Shown here: in pieces, positions 56,367-64,000 of the stretch
Layout of the letters: each line of letters begins with the position of its first letter
Numbering within the stretch: the first letter of the stretch is position 1
Assembly (NCBI GenBank): GCA_002482525.1
Contig: DLGC01000002.1
Location: forward strand, 148,648 to 212,647
Source: Propionibacteriaceae bacterium UBA7704
GTDB taxonomy: Bacteria; Actinomycetota; Actinomycetes; Propionibacteriales; Propionibacteriaceae
Direction: 5' to 3'
Length of the DNA stretch: 64,000 nucleotides
Program-made: the position numbers and the translations under genes
Notes under the pieces: model-generated
Databases searched by the model: none
What the model saw: the letters and a program-made list of their open reading frames with translations, nothing else
Told to the model about the DNA's origin: nothing

Positions 56367-57023
56367 TCAGAGCTCGACGTAGTAGTCGACGTTGGTGAGG
56401 AGGGGACGGGAATCGAATTCGCGGTTCCATTCGACCTTGATGCCGTGGGATTCCAGGATCGGGAGCACCTGATCACGCATGAACTCCACCGATACCTGCT
56501 CGTACCACCACTGCTTGCCTTCGGGCAGCAGCTTCTCGTACTCGTCGCGATCGATCAGTTGATCCAATGCGGCACCGTAGGAGATCTCCACGTGGCCGTG
56601 GTCGATCAGATGCTCGGCATCACCGGCGTGGTAGTACACATAGCCGCGGTAGCCGCTGTCGGGGCCGAGATAGTCACGGATGTCCCGATTGCCGCAGTCG
56701 GTGCAACAGGAGAACCCCTCCAGGGCCAGGATGCCGGCCTCGTTGAGGGCTTCGAAGGCGGCGTTCAACGACGTCTTGGCCTCCTCGCCGAACCCGGCCT
56801 GCTGTTCAGCGCGTGCTGCCACCACGGCTTCGAAGGCTTCGGTGAGGATGCCATCGGGCAGCGAGAACTGCTCTTTGACCTCCTCGACGAAATCGGCAGG
56901 GTCGGTGAACCCCAGGATCACTTGCCGCCACGCAGCAATCACCAAGTCGGCCTCGGGTCCGACATCGAGGCCGAGGGAGGCGGGTAGGCGCAACTCGTCA
57001 GGAGGTTGGTTGTAGCGGTACAT
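56367..57023 (-). CDS. Hypothetical protein, DUF6891-like
   Basis: A 218-aa soluble acidic protein. From ATG 57023 (MYRYNQPPDELRLPASLGL) a helical N-terminal half (WRQVILGFTDPADFVEEVKEQFSLP and VAARAEQQAGFGEEAKTSLNAAFEALNE) precedes a motif of three Cys, GFSCCTDCGNRDI, then GYVYYHAGDAEHLIDHGHVEISYGAA and a C-terminus ending TNVDYYVEL. The Cys cluster looks metal-binding. I recall this layout from the DUF6891 family, which has no known function. Divergent from glnS with an 81-nt gap. Confidence 0.75.
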   Translation of the reverse strand: MYRYNQPPDELRLPASLGLDVGPEADLVIAAWRQVILGFTDPADFVEEVKEQFSLPDGILTEAFEAVVAARAEQQAGFGEEAKTSLNAAFEALNEAGILALEGFSCCTDCGNRDIRDYLGPDSGYRGYVYYHAGDAEHLIDHGHVEISYGAALDQLIDRDEYEKLLPEGKQWWYEQVSVEFMRDQVLPILESHGIKVEWNREFDSRPLLTNVDYYVEL

Positions 57024-57104
57024 GAAGTAAGCCTGCCAAGTCCAGGTATCCGCCGGGTTACAGCAGGCGCATCGCCCCAACCGCCGCATGCTAACTTGAC
57101 CGAC

Positions 57105-58790
57105 ATGACCGAGACAGGTGCCGCCAACGACTTCATCCGCGACCGGGTTCGAACCGACCTGGAGCAAGGCACCTATGGCGGCCGAGTGCAGACGCGGTTC
57201 CCACCCGAGCCCAACGGCTACCTGCACATCGGACATGCCAAGGCCATCACCGTGGACTTCGGCATCGCCGAACAGTTCGGGGGCATCTGCAATCTGCGCC
57301 TGGATGACACCAATCCCGACACAGAAGAGGCTGAGTACTTCGAGTCGATCCTGGAAGACATCGGCTGGTTGGGTTACACCCCGGCCTCGGTGCTGCATGC
57401 CTCGGACTACTTCGAGCAGTTGTACACCTGGGCCGTCCACCTGATTGAGAAGGGTCTGGCCTACGTCGACGATTCCGATATCGAGACCATTTCGGCTCAG
57501 CGCGGCGGCTTCGGAAAGGCCGGCGTCGAGAGCCCCTACCGCACCCGCAGCATCGAGGAGAACCTCGACCTGTTCGCCCGGATGCGCGCCGGTGAGTTCG
57601 CCGACGGCACCAAGGTGCTGCGCGCCAAGATCGACATGAATCACGAGAACATGTCGATGCGCGATCCGGTCATGTACCGGGTGCGGCACTCCACCCATTT
57701 TCGTACCGGCGACACCTGGTGCATCTACCCCACCTACGACTGGGCGCACGGCCAGTCCGACGCCATCGAGAAGGTCACCCACTCCATCTGCACCTTGGAG
57801 TTCGACACCCATCGACCGCTCTACGACTGGTACCTGGCGCAGTTGCCGCTGCCGGCCGAGAAACCCGTACAGATCGAGTTCGCCCGCCTGGAGCTGACCC
57901 ATACCGTGACCAGCAAGCGGCGCCTGGCGAAGCTGGTGAACGACGGCACCGTCGACGGCTGGGACGATCCCCGCATGCCCACGCTGCGCGGGTTGCGCCG
58001 CCGTGGCTACCCGGCGGCGGCGTTGCGCGCCTTCTGCACCGAGATCGGCACCACCCGCACCAACAGCAGGCAGAACATCGAGGCTCTGGAGTCCTATGTG
58101 CGCCGCGAACTCAACACCACCTCCTTGCGCCGGATGGCGGTACTGCACCCGCTGCGCCTGGTGATCGACAACTGGCCCACCGACGCCGAGGGCAACCCGG
58201 TGGTGGAGTACTTCGAAGTGACCAACAATCCCGAGAATCCTGCCGACGGCACGCGCCAGGTCGCCTTCAGCGGCGAACTGGTGATCGAGCAGGAGGATTT
58301 CGCCGAGGTTCCGCCGCCGAAGTTCTTCCGGCTCACGGTCGGACGCGAAGTGCGGCTGCGCGGCGCATACCTGGTCACCGCGACCAGCGTCGAACACGAC
58401 ACCGCAGGCAACCCGAGCTGTGTTCATGCCACCTACGATCCGGCCACCCGTGGCGGCGACGCCCCCGATGGACGCAAGGTGAAGTCGACCATGCACTGGG
58501 TCTCCACCGCCCACGCCCACCCGATCACGGTTGCTCTCTACGACCGACTGTTCGTGACCGAGGTTCCTGGTGAAGCCACCGGTGAAGCGCTGGACGACGT
58601 CAACCCGAACTCCCGCGAAGTCCTCACCGACTGCCTGGCTGAAGCCGCCTTGGCCCAGACCCCACCTGGCGACGTGGTCCAGTTCGAACGCCTCGGATAC
58701 TTCGCCGCCGATCCGGACCACCCCGGACTGTTCCATCGCACCGTAGGGCTGCGCGACGAGTGGGCGGCGATTCAGAAACGGCGGGGTTGA
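57105..58790 (+). CDS. glnS: Glutaminyl-tRNA synthetase
   Basis: Class I synthetase that charges tRNA-Gln directly. From ATG 57105 the product is 561 aa. The HIGH motif is in FPPEPNGYLHIGHAKAI (about 33-49), followed by GICNLRLDDTNPDTEEAEYF; the KMSKS-like motif is VTSKRRL. The C-terminal two-barrel anticodon domain is present (PLRLVIDNWP, VRLRGAYLVTATSVEHD, and SYDRLF-type end ALYDRLFVTEVPG). Most actinobacteria lack this enzyme and use Glu-tRNA-Gln amidotransferase instead, so it was probably gained by transfer in the lineage. GC content looks like that of its neighbours. Confidence 0.96.
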   Translation: MTETGAANDFIRDRVRTDLEQGTYGGRVQTRFPPEPNGYLHIGHAKAITVDFGIAEQFGGICNLRLDDTNPDTEEAEYFESILEDIGWLGYTPASVLHASDYFEQLYTWAVHLIEKGLAYVDDSDIETISAQRGGFGKAGVESPYRTRSIEENLDLFARMRAGEFADGTKVLRAKIDMNHENMSMRDPVMYRVRHSTHFRTGDTWCIYPTYDWAHGQSDAIEKVTHSICTLEFDTHRPLYDWYLAQLPLPAEKPVQIEFARLELTHTVTSKRRLAKLVNDGTVDGWDDPRMPTLRGLRRRGYPAAALRAFCTEIGTTRTNSRQNIEALESYVRRELNTTSLRRMAVLHPLRLVIDNWPTDAEGNPVVEYFEVTNNPENPADGTRQVAFSGELVIEQEDFAEVPPPKFFRLTVGREVRLRGAYLVTATSVEHDTAGNPSCVHATYDPATRGGDAPDGRKVKSTMHWVSTAHAHPITVALYDRLFVTEVPGEATGEALDDVNPNSREVLTDCLAEAALAQTPPGDVVQFERLGYFAADPDHPGLFHRTVGLRDEWAAIQKRRG

Positions 58791-58817
58791 TCGGCCTTCA
58801 TCTCCTAAGCTGAGGCC

Positions 58818-59729
58818 ATGACCGACCGGCCCATCCCTGATCGACTCCCTCCCCTGACGCTGCCCGACCTCACCGGACGCCGCGTGATCGTCACCGGAGC
58901 CAGCTCGGGCATCGGCAAAGCCACCGCCACTGCGCTCGCCGCAGCCGGAGCAGACGTCGTCCTGGCGGTACGCAATCTCGTGAAAGGCGCTGCCGTCGCC
59001 GACGAGATCACCGAGCGGGTTCCGCAGGCCCGCCTGGAGGTGGAGCACATCGAACTCGGCTCGCTGGAGAGCATCGCATCGTTCGCCGAGCGGTTAGCCG
59101 GGACGCCGGTACACCTGCTGATCAACAACGCTGGGCTCAGCAGCGCCAGCAGCCAGGAAGTCACCAGCGACGGTTTCGATCGTCAGATCGGAGTGAACTA
59201 CCTGGGTGCTTTCGCCCTGACTTGCCGACTATGGCCAGCCCTGCTCGCCGGCGCAGGCCGCGTGGTGGTGCTGGGGTCAATGATGGCCAGCCGCGCCCAG
59301 TTACCAGCTGATATCGGCCAGCGACCGGAGTCGACGGTCAGCGCCTATTCCATCTCAAAACTCGCCGCGGTCGTATTCGCCGGCGAATTGCGGCACCGCC
59401 TGGAAATCGCCGCCTCCCCGGTGACAGCCGTCGCTGCTCACCCGGGCTGGTCGCAAACCGCAATTTTCGATACCAACGGCCCACCTGCACCGATCATGTG
59501 GATCGGCAAGGCAACCGGCGCTATCCAGTCCCCTGCCGACGGCGCGCAACCAGTCTTGTTGGCCGCAACCGCCGTTGATCCGGCCCCCTACTACGGGCCT
59601 TTGCACCGCGCCGGTGCCTCTGGTCCTGCCGGCCCGGTGGCGTTGCCCCCTGGCGCTACCGAGCCCGGAGTGGGAGAGCTGCTCTGGAAGCGATCAGCAG
59701 AACTCACCGGTTGTGATCTCAGACCGTAA
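58818..59729 (+). CDS. SDR family NAD(P)-dependent oxidoreductase
   Basis: A 303-aa classical-type SDR near the retinol dehydrogenase/protochlorophyllide reductase-like subgroup. TGxxxGIG loop is VIVTGASSGIGKATATAL (about 23-40), NNAG is in LLINNAGLSSAS, and the active-site Tyr and Lys are in VSAYSISKLAAVVF. A Ser usually found in the strand before is in VLGSMMASRAQ. Substrate unknown. It follows glnS by 27 nt and precedes the PfkB kinase by 9 nt, so the three may be one transcript. Confidence 0.88.
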   Translation: MTDRPIPDRLPPLTLPDLTGRRVIVTGASSGIGKATATALAAAGADVVLAVRNLVKGAAVADEITERVPQARLEVEHIELGSLESIASFAERLAGTPVHLLINNAGLSSASSQEVTSDGFDRQIGVNYLGAFALTCRLWPALLAGAGRVVVLGSMMASRAQLPADIGQRPESTVSAYSISKLAAVVFAGELRHRLEIAASPVTAVAAHPGWSQTAIFDTNGPPAPIMWIGKATGAIQSPADGAQPVLLAATAVDPAPYYGPLHRAGASGPAGPVALPPGATEPGVGELLWKRSAELTGCDLRP

Positions 59730-59738
59730 GGAACATTC

Positions 59739-60662
59739 ATGCACGCACCTATTGGCGTCATCGGGGAAGCCCTGATCGACATCGTCGTCGACGCACACGG
59801 CACCACCACCGAGTTCGTCGGCGGATCCCCGGCCAATGTCGCTGTCGGTCTGGCTCGACTGGATCATCCCTGCTGGCTGGCCAGCCATTGGGGCACGGAC
59901 GCCCGAGGCGAGCGCATCGCCGCTCTGCTCGTTGCCGAAGGCGTTCGCACCACCCAGGGCAGTGCCAGTGCCACTCGAACCTCGACCGCTACGGCTGATC
60001 TCGACACCGAAGGCGTGGCGAGCTACGAGTTCGACATCACCTGGGAGCTCGCCCCCGACTCGGTGCCCGACCAGGTCGGCGTCCATGTGCACACCGGCTC
60101 GATCGCCGCCACCTTGCAGCCCGGCGCCGACACCATCGCCGAGTTCCTCTCCCGTGCCCGAGCCGACCGCACGATCTCCTACGATCCCAATGCGCGCCCG
60201 ACGCTGATGGGCCACCCCGATGTGGTGCGACCTCACATCGAAGCGCTCATCGCCCTGTCCGATGTCGTCAAGGCCTCGGTCGAGGATGTCGACTGGCTCT
60301 ATCCCGGACTCTCCCGCCAGCAGGTGCTGGCGCTGTGGGCTCGGCTGGGACCCTCGCTGTGTCTCCTCACCGCCGGCGCCGACGGCGTGGTCGGGCTCGT
60401 CAACGGTCAGGAGTTCAGTCACCCGGCCCAAGCGGTCCAGGTGGCCGACACCATCGGGGCCGGCGACTCGTTCACTTCCGGGCTGCTGTCGGGCCTTGCC
60501 GACGCCGGTCTGCTCGGCGGATCCGCCGAACGCGAGCAGCTACGGGCCGCGGATGTCGAGCAGATCATGCCGGCCGTCGCGCGCGCCCTGGCGTGCGCTG
60601 CCATCACCGTGTCTCGAAACGGCGCCAATCCGCCTCGCCGCGCCGAGCTTTCCGCCGACTGA
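59739..60662 (+). CDS. PfkB-family carbohydrate kinase (fructokinase-like)
   Basis: A 307-aa ribokinase-fold kinase. N-terminal signature IGVIGEALIDIVV and GGSPANVAVGLARLDHPCWLAS; C-terminal PfkB signature DTIGAGDSFTSGLLSGL with the catalytic Asp. ISYDPNARPTLM and VKASVEDVDWLYPG are typical of fructokinases, but PfkB members vary, so the sugar is uncertain. It ends at a strong bidirectional hairpin shared with tuf. Confidence 0.9.
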   Translation: MHAPIGVIGEALIDIVVDAHGTTTEFVGGSPANVAVGLARLDHPCWLASHWGTDARGERIAALLVAEGVRTTQGSASATRTSTATADLDTEGVASYEFDITWELAPDSVPDQVGVHVHTGSIAATLQPGADTIAEFLSRARADRTISYDPNARPTLMGHPDVVRPHIEALIALSDVVKASVEDVDWLYPGLSRQQVLALWARLGPSLCLLTAGADGVVGLVNGQEFSHPAQAVQVADTIGAGDSFTSGLLSGLADAGLLGGSAEREQLRAADVEQIMPAVARALACAAITVSRNGANPPRRAELSAD

Positions 60663-60673
60663 CGCCGCTAACG

Positions 60674-60710
60674 ACGAAGCGCCGGCCCCCGATGGGGACC
60701 GGCGCTTCGT
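60674..60710. terminator. Bidirectional hairpin terminator between pfkB-like gene and tuf
   Basis: ACGAAGCGCCGG at 60674-60685 pairs perfectly with CCGGCGCTTCGT at 60699-60710; inner CCCC/GGGG extends the stem. It lies 12 nt after the kinase stop and 16 nt after the tuf stop, serving convergent genes. Confidence 0.9.
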
Positions 60711-60725
60711 ACTGCTTTGATCAGA

Positions 60726-61919
<1,194 letters not shown>

Positions 61920-61984
61920 TTGGGCTCCTTTTTCGGATGTTCGCCACGCGCTGCTCGCGGGGCGTTGCTTGTTTTTTCCTGACT

Positions 61985-62020
61985 GCATGGTCACGGTCCG
62001 TGTTTGAGCACGGACCATGC
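61985..62020 (-). other. Stem-loop in the fusA-tuf intergenic region
   Basis: GGTCCGTG at 61995-62002 pairs with CACGGACC at 62009-62016, with ATGGT/ACCAT nearby. In the 134-nt gap between fusA and tuf. It could be a partial terminator or leader structure giving tuf separate expression; there is no T-run. Confidence 0.5.
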
Positions 62021-62053
62021 CAAGTTTTCTCTACTGGCCGATCTGAGTCAAAC

Positions 62054-64000
62054 TCATTCCGAGCCGCCGCGCCCCTTGGCGATGATCTCATCGGCCACCG
62101 ACTTGGGGCACTCTCCGTAGGAATCGAACTCCATGGAGTACGAAGCCTGACCGGAAGTCTTCGAACGAAGGTCGCCGACGTAGCCGAACATCTCGCTCAG
62201 CGGGACCAACGCGTTCACTACCTGGTTGCCGTGGGCCTCGACCATGGACTGGACGTGACCACGGCGGCTGTTGATGTCACCGATCACGGTGCCCAGGTAT
62301 TCCTCAGGGGTAGTCACCTCGACAGCCATGAGCGGCTCCAGCAGTGCCGGATCCGCGCGGCGGGCAGCCTCCTTGAACACCATCGAACCGGCGATCTTGA
62401 AGGCCAGTTCGGAGGAGTCCACGTCGTGGTAGGCGCCGTCGAGCAAGGTGACCTTGATGTCCTCGACCGGGTAGCCGGCCAACGGACCGAAGGCCATGGC
62501 TTCCTGGATGCCGTGGTCGACCGAGGGGATGTACTCCTTCGGGATACGGCCACCGGTGACCGCATTCACGAACTCGTAGCCCGCCCCGGTCTCCTGCGGC
62601 TCCATAGCGATCAGAACCTTGGCGTACTGACCCGAACCACCGGACTGCTTCTTGTGGATGTACTCGACCTTGTCGACCGGGCGGCGCAGGGTTTCGCGGT
62701 AGGCGACCTGCGGCTTGCCGATGTTGGCCTCGACCTTGAACTCGCGCTTCATGCGGTCGATCATCACCTCGAGGTGGAGCTCGCCCATCCCGGCGATGAT
62801 CGTCTGACCGGTCTCCTCGTCGGTGTGCACCCGGAAAGTCGGATCCTCTTCGGCGAGCCGCTGAATCGCGGTGGACAGCTTCTCCTGGTCGGACTTGGTC
62901 TTGGGCTCGATGGCCTGCTCGATCACCGGTGCCGGGAAGTCCATGGACTCCAGCACCACCGGGTTGGCCGGATCGCACAGGGTCTCACCAGTGGTGGTGT
63001 CCTTCAGACCCATCACCGCGCAGATCATGCCGGCGCCGATCTCGTCGATCTCCTCACGCTTGTTCGCGTGCATCTGGTAGATCTTGCCGATCCGCTCCTT
63101 ACGGCCCTTGGTCGAGTTCAGCACTTGCTGACCGGACTTCAGTACCCCGGAGTAGACCCGGATGTAGGTGAGCTTGCCCAGGTGGGGATCAGCGGCGATC
63201 TTGAAGGCCAGGATCGACAGCGGCTCGCTGGTGTCGGTGTGGCGCTCGATGACCTCGTCGGGATGGCCCGGCTTGAAGCCTTCGATCGCCGGAATGTCCA
63301 GCGGCGAGGGCAGGTAGTCGATGACCGCATCCAGCATCGGCTGGACGCCCTTGTTCTTGAAAGACGAACCACAGATCACAGCGGTCAGCTTGTTGGCCAG
63401 CACACTGCGCCGCACCGCGGCCTTGATCTGCGCAACGGTCAGCTCGGCGCCACCGTCCTCAGCCTCCAGCCAGGCCTCGGCGAACTCGTCGTCGTGGTCG
63501 GCCAGGGTATGGATGAGCGCCTCCCGAGCCTCGGCGGCGCGGTCGGCCATGTCAGCGGGGATCTCCTCGACGGTGTAGTCCTCACCGATCGTGGTCTCGC
63601 CGTGCCACATCAGGGCACGCATGCCCACCAGGTCGACGACGCCGGTGAAGCCGGCCTCGGCACCGATCGGGAGCTGCAGCACTGCGGTGACCGCATGCAG
63701 CCGCTCGTGGATCGTCTTCACGCAGTAGTCGAAGGAGGCACCGGTACGGTCCAGCTTGTTCACGTAGCAGATGCGGGGCACGCCGTAGCGGGTGGCCTGA
63801 CGCCACACCGTCTGCGACTGCGGCTCAACACCGGCCACACCGTCGAACACCGCGACAGCGCCGTCCAGGACACGCAGGGAACGCTCGACCTCAATGGTGA
63901 AGTCGACGTGGCCGGGGGTGTCGATGATGTTGATCTGGTTGTCTTTCCAGAAACAGGTGGTGGCAGCCGAGGTGATGGTGATGCCGCGCTCCTGCTCCTG
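62054..64000 (-). CDS. fusA: Elongation factor G (N-terminus lies beyond the window)
   Basis: Ribosome translocase GTPase. The frame runs from the window edge: [20 protein letters not shown], then G3 DTPGHVDFT and G4 NKLDR, so the P-loop and about 70-80 residues are outside. Domains II ([17 protein letters not shown]), III, IV (the tip around [11 protein letters not shown]) and V ([25 protein letters not shown]) are complete, ending [11 protein letters not shown]. In the str order fusA-tuf with rpsL/rpsG presumably further upstream. Confidence 0.98.
   Translation of the reverse strand, partial: QEQERGITITSAATTCFWKDNQINIIDTPGHVDFTIEVERSLRVLDGAVAVFDGVAGVEPQSQTVWRQATRYGVPRICYVNKLDRTGASFDYCVKTIHERLHAVTAVLQLPIGAEAGFTGVVDLVGMRALMWHGETTIGEDYTVEEIPADMADRAAEAREALIHTLADHDDEFAEAWLEAEDGGAELTVAQIKAAVRRSVLANKLTAVICGSSFKNKGVQPMLDAVIDYLPSPLDIPAIEGFKPGHPDEVIERHTDTSEPLSILAFKIAADPHLGKLTYIRVYSGVLKSGQQVLNSTKGRKERIGKIYQMHANKREEIDEIGAGMICAVMGLKDTTTGETLCDPANPVVLESMDFPAPVIEQAIEPKTKSDQEKLSTAIQRLAEEDPTFRVHTDEETGQTIIAGMGELHLEVMIDRMKREFKVEANIGKPQVAYRETLRRPVDKVEYIHKKQSGGSGQYAKVLIAMEPQETGAGYEFVNAVTGGRIPKEYIPSVDHGIQEAMAFGPLAGYPVEDIKVTLLDGAYHDVDSSELAFKIAGSMVFKEAARRADPALLEPLMAVEVTTPEEYLGTVIGDINSRRGHVQSMVEAHGNQVVNALVPLSEMFGYVGDLRSKTSGQASYSMEFDSYGECPKSVADEIIAKGRGGSE

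Noticed and set aside
57024..59048. Upstream extension of the DUF6891-like frame to about 893 codons
   Set aside because: It runs antisense through the whole of glnS; the protein-like sequence starts only at MYRYNQPP (57023).

Overview
The window is a chromosomal segment of a high-GC actinobacterium. The gene content and order support this: a division and cell-wall (dcw) cluster with the actinobacterial sepF, wag31 and DUF3040 neighbours, a PdtaR-type ANTAR regulator, a mycothiol-dependent maleylpyruvate isomerase family protein (mycothiol is an actinobacterial thiol), and a uvrA-uvrB-coaE-rpsA-polA-pdtaR-pyk order that matches the Rv1638 to Rv1617 region of Mycobacterium tuberculosis as I recall it. 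I would place it loosely in or near Propionibacteriales but cannot name a genus. There are no insertion sequences, phage genes, CRISPR arrays or rRNA genes, and almost every base is assigned to a core gene.

Layout: (1) 1-15.6 kb, repair and replication genes with central metabolism: uvrA (partial), a MDMPI-family gene, terC, uvrB, coaE, a membrane-anchored unknown, rpsA, a maltokinase-cap-like gene, polA, a hotdog thioesterase, pdtaR, tRNA-Leu(CAA), a membrane-lipase fusion and pyk. (2) 15.6-34.8 kb, the dcw cluster on the minus strand, transcribed from DUF3040 and mraZ towards wag31, then dksA-like, lspA and rluD: mraZ-rsmH-ftsL-ftsI-murE-[48-aa ORF]-mraY-murD-ftsW-murG-murC-ftsQ-ftsZ-pgeF-sepF-wag31. 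Many junctions are 4-nt ATGA or GTGA overlaps. The murF position is occupied by a 48-codon ORF that overlaps both neighbours, and yggS and yggT are missing from their usual places. (3) 35.1-38.4 kb, an operon for a circularly permuted ATP-grasp, an alpha-E protein and a transglutaminase. (4) 38.5-42.8 kb, RDD protein, panE-like, map, adk and secY. (5) 43.0-52.8 kb, the S10 and spc ribosomal protein operons from rpsJ to rplO. (6) 53.0-60.7 kb, accessory genes: EamA transporter, DprE2-like reductase, gltX, a DUF6891-like gene, glnS, an SDR and a PfkB kinase. (7) 60.7-64 kb, tuf and fusA (partial).

How they work together: MurC, MurD and MurE build the UDP-MurNAc-tripeptide, MraY and MurG make lipid I and II, FtsW and FtsI polymerise and cross-link septal wall, FtsZ, SepF and FtsQ/L assemble the divisome, and Wag31 directs polar growth. 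MraZ, through a phased four- to five-box operator in front of its own gene, probably regulates the start of this cluster. MurF, which adds D-Ala-D-Ala, must be encoded elsewhere. The most unusual points are the murF-gap ORF, the MraZ operator, a near-consensus LexA box without a recognisable SOS gene, several long inverted repeats in intergenic regions, direct glutaminylation by GlnRS in an actinobacterium, and AKPK-rich tails on L4 and FtsI.
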